A model generated the notes under the pieces. It had not been told where the DNA came from. It ran no database searches and saw only the letters and a program-made list of their open reading frames with translations. 6,348 bases of DNA from Nitrospirota bacterium. Its GTDB lineage: Bacteria; Patescibacteriota; Gracilibacteria; UBA1369; LOWO2-01-FULL-3. Shown here piece by piece: positions 1-5,518 of this stretch. A program made the translations under genes and the position numbers. The stretch is from assembly GCA_011682355.1 (NCBI GenBank), contig JAACEU010000035.1, positions 1 through 6,348 of the forward strand, read 5' to 3'. How positions within the stretch are numbered: position 1 is the stretch's first letter; each line of letters opens with the position of its first letter.

Positions 1-902
1 TCAACAAGTGGCCAAGCATTACCGGTAGTGTTTACAATCGTGATTTTTCCGCTGGCATTAGCCCCATTATCAGAGAATTTCTTGCCGGTAGAGAAATGGG
101 TGATTGATTTTGTCACTATGGTATCAATAGGATAACTCGCAACCATATGAGGTGGACGAGTAGAAAGTTCAGCCTGATTATTCTGATAATCAGCCAGAGT
201 GATGTTCACAGATTTTTCTAAAACACTTGCGGATGGGGTCAAATAAATAGTGACTCCGGGTAGAGCGATATATACAATCACAAGTAATATAAAAACAGAA
301 AGCACAGTAAGCCCAATCAAGGCATGTCTATTCGGAGCGACAATTACAAATTTCGACGTTCTCTTCTTGGTTTTCGGCGGATTATGGATCATAGCAATAT
401 CCATAGGCTTCTTTGTCTTTTTGCGTCTCAAAATTTCACTGATAGATAATTTCCTTTCAGCAAGACGAGTTGGGGCCTGCTCCTCCACAGAATTCACAGT
501 TGCTCGCAAAGGAGTGATCCGCAATTTTTCGTCATCCACGTCCGTAGAAAACAGAGCAGGCCCCTCCCCGGTAGCCTTGTTATAAACCTCTATTCCTATC
601 TGACCGGCCAGATGAATTCCATTCTTGTCATTCGTAATGAAATAAATGATTTTTTCGGTATCATCCGCTTTTCGCTTAAGGATCTTCAAATTCACAATAC
701 TCTGAAAGAAAATCGCGCGCTTGGGCAATACGATATATACATGTTTTGCTCGAACCGAACTCAATTTGTCATAAATATCGGTTACTTCATCGTCGATTTC
801 CGCATAAATAACTTTCTTTTTAGAAACAACCTCCGTTTTTTTGACGGCTGTTGTGTTTTTAGGCTCCTCCTTTTTGGATAAAGTTTTCTTTTTTGGTGGC
901 AT
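1..902 (-). CDS. Baseplate J/gp47-like bitopic membrane protein (partial, C-terminus beyond left edge)
   Basis: The frame is open from ATG at 902-900 to the left edge: 300 codons with no stop. The N-terminus (residues 1-30) is Lys-rich and probably disordered. Residues about 30-110 form an alpha/beta-looking domain (VIYAEIDDEVTDIYDKL, then HVYIVLPKRAIFFQS and IIYFITNDKNGIHLAG). A charged linker follows (about 120-192, ending KTKKRTSK). A single membrane helix lies at about 194-214, then an extracytoplasmic part beginning LPGVTIYLTPSASV. The basic stretch before the helix suggests an N-inside topology. The end of the visible part (SGKITIVNTTGNAWPLV) resembles the start of the repeated beta-domain in CPR proteins annotated 'baseplate J/gp47 family'; this family match is from memory. 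The start is set by the TAATG overlap with the FtsA-like gene, implying translational coupling. No Shine-Dalgarno is visible. Its role is unknown; a structural envelope or secretion component partnering the ATPase is an inference. Confidence 0.8.
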   Translation of the reverse strand, partial: MPPKKKTLSKKEEPKNTTAVKKTEVVSKKKVIYAEIDDEVTDIYDKLSSVRAKHVYIVLPKRAIFFQSIVNLKILKRKADDTEKIIYFITNDKNGIHLAGQIGIEVYNKATGEGPALFSTDVDDEKLRITPLRATVNSVEEQAPTRLAERKLSISEILRRKKTKKPMDIAMIHNPPKTKKRTSKFVIVAPNRHALIGLTVLSVFILLVIVYIALPGVTIYLTPSASVLEKSVNITLADYQNNQAELSTRPPHMVASYPIDTIVTKSITHFSTGKKFSDNGANASGKITIVNTTGNAWPLV

Positions 903-2155
903 TACATTTGCATTAAGCGAACCACTTTTTTTAGAACCTTTGGCAGCAGTTGCTCCTCTGTCATAAAACCCAACGCCAGATTAGCCAGCGCCATAGGTAT
1001 AATGTCGCTTTGATCTTTTAATAATTTAGTCCGGTCAACGATACTTGTGACCATCTTGGGATTGAGGAATGTAATTTGAGGTTTTTTGGTAAATGGAAGA
1101 GTTTTTGCCCATTCTCTGCTTTCAAGAGCTTCTTTAATCTCAGGAAGATGAGCTCCTGCTCCGGAAAGTAGTATTTTTGAAGGGAGAACGTCAATATTTT
1201 CAAATTCTTCTAATGTGAGAACGACACCACTAAGCCAAACATCACTATCTGTTTTTACCGATTCACGAACGATTTTATTAGATTGTCTTTCAAGATTGTC
1301 GTGGCTGTATGCCAGTTTGATTTCTTCCGCTTCTTTATAGGAAATGTTTAATGTTTGAGAAAGTCTTTTAGTAAAAATTCTTCCACCTAGTGTAAACATC
1401 TTAGTTCCTTCCACAGTTCCATCTCTCACCACAGCAATATCAGTAGTTCCTCCTCCAACATCAATAAAAATTGCTCCAAATTTGCCCGCATCCTCATGAG
1501 CCAAAACTCTCGTCAAAGCATAAGGCTCAGCCGCAATCGCAAGAAGCTCCTTATCAATCTCTGAAGCAATAGTTTGAAGCGCTCCATAGTGAACTAGGGG
1601 AGCGAACGCATTAAAAATACTAAGAGTCACCTCTTTTCCCTGAAAACCAATTGGGTTAGTAACTTTATATCCATCAATTCGCACATCCACAATCGCCGCA
1701 TTTACCAATTTTACGTCTATCTCAGCATAGCCGGTTTCATCAGAAAGCTGACTTCTTACATGGTCAAAAGCTTTCCATTGAATTTTATGAACAATATTCT
1801 TCAATTCCGCGAGATCAATCTTGCTATTAGCATCTCTTCGGACATAACTCGTAGTGTCTGTAGCACCTTTCACAAGTTCACCGGAAATTCCCAAAATCAT
1901 CTTCTTGGTAGAAATACCCGCTAGATTCTCAGCCTCCTTGATGGCGCTATGACAATTCCCAATCACAGAAGCAATATCCGTCACGACACCACTCTGCATA
2001 TCTCCCAGCTTCTGTTTCTTCTTTCCAACCCCAAGCACATGCGCCTTATTTCCCGCAACTTCACATACCAAAGCTTTCACAGAATCCGTTCCAATATCAA
2101 GGGCCAGAAAATGATTATCATTAGACCTCTTTTTAATCCGACGAAATAGTCTCAT
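902..2155 (-). CDS. ftsA: FtsA-like actin-fold ATPase (cell division FtsA domain protein)
   Basis: This 417-residue protein is typical of FtsA in length. Actin-fold motifs appear in order: phosphate-1 FLALDIGTDSVKALV (16-30), an SHS2/1C-like subdomain at about 112-186 (including DGYKVTNPIGFQGKEVTL), phosphate-2 FIDVGGGTTDIAVVRDG (230-246), and adenosine motif ILLSGAGAHLPEI (328-340). The last 16 or so residues (EQLLPKVLKKVVRLMQM) can form an amphipathic helix with Leu/Val on one face and Lys/Arg on the other, like the membrane-targeting tail of FtsA. The N-terminus (MRLFRRIKKR) is also basic. FtsA tethers FtsZ to the membrane; the related PilM organises pilus assembly. The 1C domain and the tail favour FtsA over MreB. 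The gene is first in a unit with the downstream bitopic membrane protein (TAATG overlap), so the partner may be that protein rather than, or as well as, FtsZ. No ftsZ lies in this window. It is transcribed from the promoter at 2177-2205. Confidence is high for the fold and moderate for a true divisome role. Confidence 0.88.
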   Translation of the reverse strand: MRLFRRIKKRSNDNHFLALDIGTDSVKALVCEVAGNKAHVLGVGKKKQKLGDMQSGVVTDIASVIGNCHSAIKEAENLAGISTKKMILGISGELVKGATDTTSYVRRDANSKIDLAELKNIVHKIQWKAFDHVRSQLSDETGYAEIDVKLVNAAIVDVRIDGYKVTNPIGFQGKEVTLSIFNAFAPLVHYGALQTIASEIDKELLAIAAEPYALTRVLAHEDAGKFGAIFIDVGGGTTDIAVVRDGTVEGTKMFTLGGRIFTKRLSQTLNISYKEAEEIKLAYSHDNLERQSNKIVRESVKTDSDVWLSGVVLTLEEFENIDVLPSKILLSGAGAHLPEIKEALESREWAKTLPFTKKPQITFLNPKMVTSIVDRTKLLKDQSDIIPMALANLALGFMTEEQLLPKVLKKVVRLMQM

Positions 2156-2176
2156 AAATTGAAATTAAGCTTACAA

Positions 2177-2205
2177 AATATAGGGAAAAACACGCAGAAA
2201 ATCAA
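2177..2205 (-). promoter_or_regulatory. Probable sigma-70 promoter of the FtsA-like gene
   Basis: Read on the minus strand, a -35 box TTGATT (2205-2200) is followed by a 17-bp spacer and a -10 box TATATT (2182-2177). That is 4/6 and 5/6 to consensus at ideal spacing. Transcription would start near 2170, leaving a leader of only about 15 bases before ATG at 2155. The leader is A/T-rich and lacks a Shine-Dalgarno sequence. Confidence 0.55.
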
Positions 2206-2213
2206 GGTCTTCA

Positions 2214-2239
2214 ACTGTTGTCGAAAAATAAACAACAGT
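2214..2239. repeat. Inverted repeat in the divergent intergenic region
   Basis: Perfect 7-bp arms ACTGTTG (2214-2220) and CAACAGT (2233-2239) are separated by 12 A/T-rich bases. The repeat lies upstream of the -35 box of the FtsA-like gene and just before the candidate promoter of the opposite gene, where an operator shared by both could sit. A weak hairpin is also possible, but there is no U-tract, so it is not a terminator. No regulator gene is adjacent, so function is unproven. Confidence 0.4.
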
Positions 2240-2245
2240 AAATGA

Positions 2246-2274
2246 TTGCACGAGAAAACCTTCTGCTGTATTTT
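2246..2274 (+). promoter_or_regulatory. Weak candidate promoter for the ATK-repeat protein gene
   Basis: TTGCAC (2246-2251) and TATTTT (2269-2274) are 17 bp apart, giving only 3/6 and 4/6 consensus matches. Transcription would start near 2281, about 16 bases before ATG at 2297, mirroring the short leader of the divergent gene. This is proposed from spacing and position only. Confidence 0.25.
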
Positions 2275-2296
2275 AAGGATCCACTTAAATTTTGAA

Positions 2297-2668
2297 ATGA
2301 CACAACTAACAGAAGACACATTAAGGAAAATTCTTAAAGATGAGATCAAAGTCGCGACCAAAAACGATCTCGGAGCATTCGCGACCAAAAACGATCTCGG
2401 AGCATTCGCGACCAAAGACGATCTCGGAGCATTCGCAACCAAAGAAAACTTATTAGCACTCAAGGATTATGTTGATCAACGATTCAACGAATTAGAAGAG
2501 AAAATGTTTACAAAACAGGACTATATGGACCATATAGCATATCTAGATAGAATGATAACCGAATCAGACAAAGCAGCGATTGACAGAGAAGTTTATGCCG
2601 ACAGATATTCAAGGTTGGACGACAAAGTTGCAGATCACGAAAAGAGACTAAAGTCTATAGGAGCTTAA
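2297..2668 (+). CDS. Small ATK-x-DL repeat coiled-coil protein, function unknown
   Basis: This is a 123-residue soluble protein with no signal peptide or membrane segment. After an N-terminal helix (MTQLTEDTLRKILKDEIK) come three 9-residue repeats of the form ATK[N/D]DLGAF at residues 20-46, then a degenerate fourth (ATKENLLAL). The rest is strongly charged and heptad-like (DYVDQRFNELEEKMFTKQDY, then RLDDKVADHEKRLKSIGA at the end), predicting a coiled coil that may oligomerise. Short proteins with ATKxDL repeats are common in CPR bacteria and some phages, but I know no assigned function. The ATG at 2297 is chosen because the repeat family normally begins just before this helix. A TTG at 2246 would add 17 residues of unlike composition and would overlap the promoter candidate. 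AAGGA at 2275-2279 is too far upstream to be a good ribosome site. It is the only plus-strand gene, and its stop overlaps the stop of the zinc-ribbon gene. Confidence 0.78.
   Translation: MTQLTEDTLRKILKDEIKVATKNDLGAFATKNDLGAFATKDDLGAFATKENLLALKDYVDQRFNELEEKMFTKQDYMDHIAYLDRMITESDKAAIDREVYADRYSRLDDKVADHEKRLKSIGA
2354..2461 (+). repeat. 27-bp in-frame tandem repeat, 3 near-identical copies plus one degenerate
   Basis: Units lie at 2354-2380, 2381-2407 and 2408-2434. The first two are identical in every base, and the third differs by one A-to-G change (Asn to Asp). A fourth unit at 2435-2461 keeps only the first third or so. Each unit encodes ATK[N/D]DLGAF. Identity at silent positions points to recent duplication by slippage or unequal recombination, so copy number may vary between strains. 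There are no spacers, so this is not a CRISPR array. Confidence 0.93.
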
Positions 2669-3192
2669 TAAATTTCTTCTCGGAAACAAGAGCCACAGTA
2701 TATAATTTCAGGACTTCCAGGAGAATATACGGTTGAAATATCCTTAGAACATTTGTCACACTTGCTTTTCCAAAGCTTTCTCATAGGTCGCCTTGCAATT
2801 CTGGCTTTATGACGGCATTCATGACATTTTGTTGGGGCCAAAATATGTAGTTTCGCATAAATATCCTTCTCTTTATTGGTAACAATAAAGCTCTTATCGC
2901 AATCTATACATCCGCGAACATTTCCATCTGTGCTTTTTTGAATCTCTTCCAATTCTGCCCATTTATATCCATTAGAAATCACTTCCGCTTTCACTAGAGG
3001 ATAATATTCATGTGCAACAGTTTCATTATACGCGAAAGGACTCATCTCAGCCGGGAAAAATTCACCCCACTCGGCAGCTTGCTGCCGCCCGCCTCCGGAG
3101 GGTCCCATATGTTCTTTTATTTTTGGAACCATTTTTTCATACTCTTCCTGCGAATACTGTTTATTTAAAATACAATGTTTAGATTTTTTCAT
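2665..3192 (-). CDS. CPR-type double zinc-ribbon protein, function unknown
   Basis: This 175-residue protein has four CxxC knuckles (C95/C98, C123/C126, C145/C148, C166/C169), enough for two zinc ribbons. The N-terminal part (HCILNKQYSQEEYEKMVPKI, EWGEFFPAEMSPFAYNET at 41-58, EYYPLVKAE, GYKW at 75-78) and the C-terminal part (CHECRHKARIARRP, RKLW, then TVYSPGSPEIIYCGSCF) match, from memory, a protein family recurrent in CPR genomes with no known role. A nucleic-acid-binding or structural zinc role is only an inference. The stretch between GYKW and the first CxxC (about 79-94) seems shorter than in relatives I recall. Residues 30-40 (GPSGGGRQQAA) look like an insertion encoded by a GC-rich palindromic patch. 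The ATG at 3192 immediately precedes the conserved N-terminus, and no Shine-Dalgarno is seen. The stop overlaps that of the convergent ATK-repeat gene; a 106-bp gap separates it from the FemX-type gene upstream. Confidence 0.82.
   Translation of the reverse strand: MKKSKHCILNKQYSQEEYEKMVPKIKEHMGPSGGGRQQAAEWGEFFPAEMSPFAYNETVAHEYYPLVKAEVISNGYKWAELEEIQKSTDGNVRGCIDCDKSFIVTNKEKDIYAKLHILAPTKCHECRHKARIARRPMRKLWKSKCDKCSKDISTVYSPGSPEIIYCGSCFREEIY
3072..3105. repeat. GC-rich double-palindrome patch inside the zinc-ribbon gene
   Basis: Two palindromes lie next to each other: CGGCAGC-TT-GCTGCCG (3072-3087, 7-bp arms) and the perfect 10-mer CCTCCGGAGG (3092-3101). The 33 bases at 3073-3105 encode residues 30-40 (GPSGGGRQQAA) in frame and are about 79% G+C, in sharp contrast to the A/T-rich flanks. 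It interrupts an otherwise conserved N-terminal region. It looks like a short mobile or palindromic repeat that inserted in frame; this origin is an inference. Confidence 0.55.
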
Positions 3193-3298
3193 CCCAATAC
3201 ATCCGAAGAGATGATGGCTCGCATCAATGGCAAACGAACAATTAACATTTGATGACTGATTTTTTGCAAATTCTTTTCATAGAAAATTAAAATGAATC

Positions 3299-4321
3299 CT
3301 AGAAACCCCTCCTAATTCTCCTCAAAGTTTCGATTAACCAATTCAACCAATATTTTTTAGTAACAGGCAGATCCTGGCAGTGCAATAAATCCTTTTTGTA
3401 ACCTCCGAATCCGGTCTTGAAAACAGTAATCCCATAGAATGGATGCTTTTTCGAAGCACCTTCCGGAGCAATGCCCCAGAAGTTATAATGTTTCAGCCCT
3501 CGACGTTTCGCTTCCCGGATCACATTCCATTGCAAAAAATAAGTTGGCTGACATTTTATGCGCTTGGAAGATGATGCACTATGTCTGTACACCGCCGTGT
3601 CCCCATAAAAGAAAATAATAGCACTACTCACCATTTCACCCTCAAAATAAGCCTCAAAAATTTTCACTTCATCAGTATCTTTGAACGCATCGAATTCGCT
3701 TTGAATATATTTCTTTGAAAAAGGAGTGAAATGATGTCGCTTTGCAGTTTCATCCAGCAATTCAACCAATCGATCAATAGCCGCTTCGTCGGACGAAACG
3801 CGAATCTCCACACCTTCACGTTCACCTCTGCGAATCAGATTCCTGGTGGTTTGCCTCATGTTTTTCATCAAAGTTTCTTCGTCTTCATCGAGATCCAAAA
3901 TCCAAGTCGTTTCCGCCAAAACATGCATCGGTGCAGATCGATATCCAAGATCTCGAAACAATTGCCGCGACTCCTCGGTATCCTCCAAAAACGGAGCTAC
4001 TCGGATAAAATCCGCCTTCTCCTTACGCGCCAACTCAACCAAAAAATCATTAAATTGTCTTAGTAATTCGCGATCGGAAAAATCCAACTTCGGACCATAT
4101 GGCAAATACAAGAATTTCCCACGCCGAGCAGTTGTAGTGACAACCAAACTTCCACCAATCATCTTTCCACCATCATAAATACCTACCATAAACGCATCCT
4201 CTCCCAACTCCTTAAAAAAATCACCATAACGCGCAGACTGCACAAAAATATTCGGAGTAGTAGTTTTCAAAAACTCCTCCCAATCCCCGGAATCCTCAAC
4301 TAATTTAATTTCATATTTCAT
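3299..4321 (-). CDS. FemAB/FemX-type peptidoglycan bridge aminoacyltransferase (GNAT fold)
   Basis: At 340 residues, this fits the shorter FemX/MurM-like enzymes that carry two GNAT-like domains. Domain 1 covers about 1-135 (IFVQSARYGDFFKELG, FLYLPYGPKLDF). Domain 2 starts at about 138 (TTWILDLDEDEETLMKNMRQ, TTRNLIRRGEREGVEI) and ends with the family hallmarks HYNFWGIAPEGA (278-289) and HPFYGITVFKTGFGG (293-307). Family members use aminoacyl-tRNA to add Gly, Ala, Ser or other residues to the lysine-type side chain of the peptidoglycan precursor on the cytoplasmic membrane face. The amino acid used here cannot be read from sequence. The C-terminus (ETLRRIRRGF) is basic and may touch the membrane. 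Its ATG overlaps the TGA of the DegT gene (ATGA), and murF lies two genes upstream, which supports a role in stem-peptide modification. It ends in TAG. Confidence 0.9.
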   Translation of the reverse strand: MKYEIKLVEDSGDWEEFLKTTTPNIFVQSARYGDFFKELGEDAFMVGIYDGGKMIGGSLVVTTTARRGKFLYLPYGPKLDFSDRELLRQFNDFLVELARKEKADFIRVAPFLEDTEESRQLFRDLGYRSAPMHVLAETTWILDLDEDEETLMKNMRQTTRNLIRRGEREGVEIRVSSDEAAIDRLVELLDETAKRHHFTPFSKKYIQSEFDAFKDTDEVKIFEAYFEGEMVSSAIIFFYGDTAVYRHSASSSKRIKCQPTYFLQWNVIREAKRRGLKHYNFWGIAPEGASKKHPFYGITVFKTGFGGYKKDLLHCQDLPVTKKYWLNWLIETLRRIRRGF

Positions 4322-5517
4322 TCAAGAAAACTTATAATTTTTCGCGCCATCTCGAGCGATACTTCACGTCCGGTTGGTAAATTTATTATTTCTTTTGTTA
4401 ATTTTTCCGCTCTAGGACAACTTCCAACAACATAACCAGTCTCGGACAAGTCCGTGTCCCTCGGCGCAACGACAGAATCATACCAATTCCCCAAAAAGAC
4501 TCCACCATTTTTTGCACGACTCATGATTTTGCCTCTTTCGGCATACCTGACGGGGTATCGCAACAACTTCAGCCCTTCCCCTGACACCTTGTTCACACCG
4601 GTCGCAGACCCCGCCGTGGCGGTGGTTAGCTGACTTTGATAATAAGAACTGATTTCCTCTCTATGCTTATTGAACTCATCAAGCAAATCCAGCTGGTTAT
4701 AAGCCAAATAAGCCAGCGCATTTGGGAATCTCGCAGGAAACCAAGGGACTTTTTTCCCCTTCTTTTCTTTTTGTTCAATAATCTTTGCAGTCAGTCCGGA
4801 ATTTTTGGAAAAATAAAGCAGAGCTTTTCCGAAAGTACGATAAAAAGTTTTTCCAATCGAGAAAAATATTGGATGAAGCAAATGTTTCAGGATAATACTT
4901 AATGGCAAATGGGGGAGTGGATTCTCAATATCCTTATTCTTCAAATAAAGAGCGCCTCCCCGTACGGAAGAAACGGCTTTCTCCACCCCAAAACTATAAA
5001 TAGCCGCATCTCCGCTCAATCCGAACCCTTTCCAAATTCCATGTGCACAATCCTCCACGACTTTCACGCCTCGCTCTTCGGCAATTTTCATGATTCCATC
5101 GATATCCGCAGGAATCCCAAAAGTATGTTGAACAATAATAGCTTTGGTTTTATCTGTAATCTTTTTCTTTAAATTTTCAACATCCATGTTGTAACCACCT
5201 TCCTCGATGTCTGCAAAAACGGTTTTTGCACCGGTAAACTTCACGGCATTCGTCACCACCACACAAGTAAAAGCCTGAACTATCACTTCATCACCTTCCC
5301 CAACGCCAAAAACATTCAAAGCTTCATGCAGAGCAGTTCGCCCGCTGTCGAAACAGTGAATCCTATCAACACTCGTATCAACGCCCAAAATTTTGGCCAT
5401 TTTTTTCTCAACCAGCTCCGGATATGGACCCTTCCTCCAGCTCCAAGGTCGAAAAAACATTCCGAGTGCACGAAACGCATCTTTGTAATTACTGTTTGGG
5501 GAGAAAAAAGTGAACAT
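4318..5517 (-). CDS. DegT/DnrJ/EryC1/StrS-family PLP aminotransferase
   Basis: This 399-residue fold-type I aminotransferase shows the PLP-phosphate motif FDSGRTAL (56-63), DEVIVQAFTCVVVTNAV (76-92), the pyridine-binding Asp156 in VVEDCAHG (153-160), and the Schiff-base Lys180 in YSFGVEKAVSSVRGG. The C-terminus has NLPTGREVS (379-387), where many relatives read NLP with a following His. Family members transaminate nucleotide-linked keto-sugars for envelope glycans; the substrate here is unknown. An unusual hydrophobic and aromatic insert (about 200-240: LPLSIILKHLLHPIFFSIGK and following) precedes a Lys-rich loop and could bind the membrane. ATG at 5517 is chosen because it leaves a 1-bp gap after the murF stop and the family-like start MFTFFSPNSNYKDAF. 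ATG at 5565 would add 16 residues and overlap murF by 47 bp. There is no Shine-Dalgarno, so coupling to murF is likely. It ends in TGA overlapping the FemX-type start. Confidence 0.9.
   Translation of the reverse strand: MFTFFSPNSNYKDAFRALGMFFRPWSWRKGPYPELVEKKMAKILGVDTSVDRIHCFDSGRTALHEALNVFGVGEGDEVIVQAFTCVVVTNAVKFTGAKTVFADIEEGGYNMDVENLKKKITDKTKAIIVQHTFGIPADIDGIMKIAEERGVKVVEDCAHGIWKGFGLSGDAAIYSFGVEKAVSSVRGGALYLKNKDIENPLPHLPLSIILKHLLHPIFFSIGKTFYRTFGKALLYFSKNSGLTAKIIEQKEKKGKKVPWFPARFPNALAYLAYNQLDLLDEFNKHREEISSYYQSQLTTATAGSATGVNKVSGEGLKLLRYPVRYAERGKIMSRAKNGGVFLGNWYDSVVAPRDTDLSETGYVVGSCPRAEKLTKEIINLPTGREVSLEMARKIISFLE
4611..4622. repeat. GC-rich inverted repeat within the DegT gene
   Basis: CCGCC-GT-GGCGG forms a 12-bp inverted repeat in a G+C-rich stretch (about 4597-4625) that encodes the low-complexity residues TTATAGSATGV (298-308) at a variable site between the YYQSQL helix and LRYPVR. 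It is similar in character, though not in sequence, to the patch in the zinc-ribbon gene. It could be a normal variable loop. Confidence 0.3.
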
Positions 5518-5518
5518 A

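Noticed and set aside
250..881. Plus-strand ORFs at 250-585 and 612-881
   Set aside because: They are antisense to the baseplate J-like reading frame, which is open over all 902 bases and has a recognisable domain order and membrane helix.
2246..2296. TTG start giving a 140-residue version of the ATK-repeat protein
   Set aside because: The extra 17 residues (with two Cys and no heptad pattern) do not resemble the rest, and the ATG at 2297 begins the expected N-terminal helix.
2354..2461. Possible CRISPR array
   Set aside because: The repeats are directly abutting, lack spacers, and encode a regular in-frame peptide.
2152..2463. Minus-strand ORF with a repeated LVANAPRS-like peptide opposite the ATK-repeat gene
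   Set aside because: The repetition follows from the 27-bp coding repeat, since 27 is divisible by 3 and both strands stay open. It crosses the promoter region, and its tail has no protein-like family pattern.
3193..3298. Terminator after the FemX-type gene or promoter for the zinc-ribbon gene
   Set aside because: Only weak A/T-only stems (TTTTC..GAAAA type) without a G+C stem and U-tract were found, and the -35/-10 candidates (TTGCAA, then TTAATT 18 bp on) are too poor to claim.
4636..5172. Plus-strand ORFs opposite the DegT gene
   Set aside because: Shadow frames of a clearly conserved aminotransferase; no start signals or recognisable domains.
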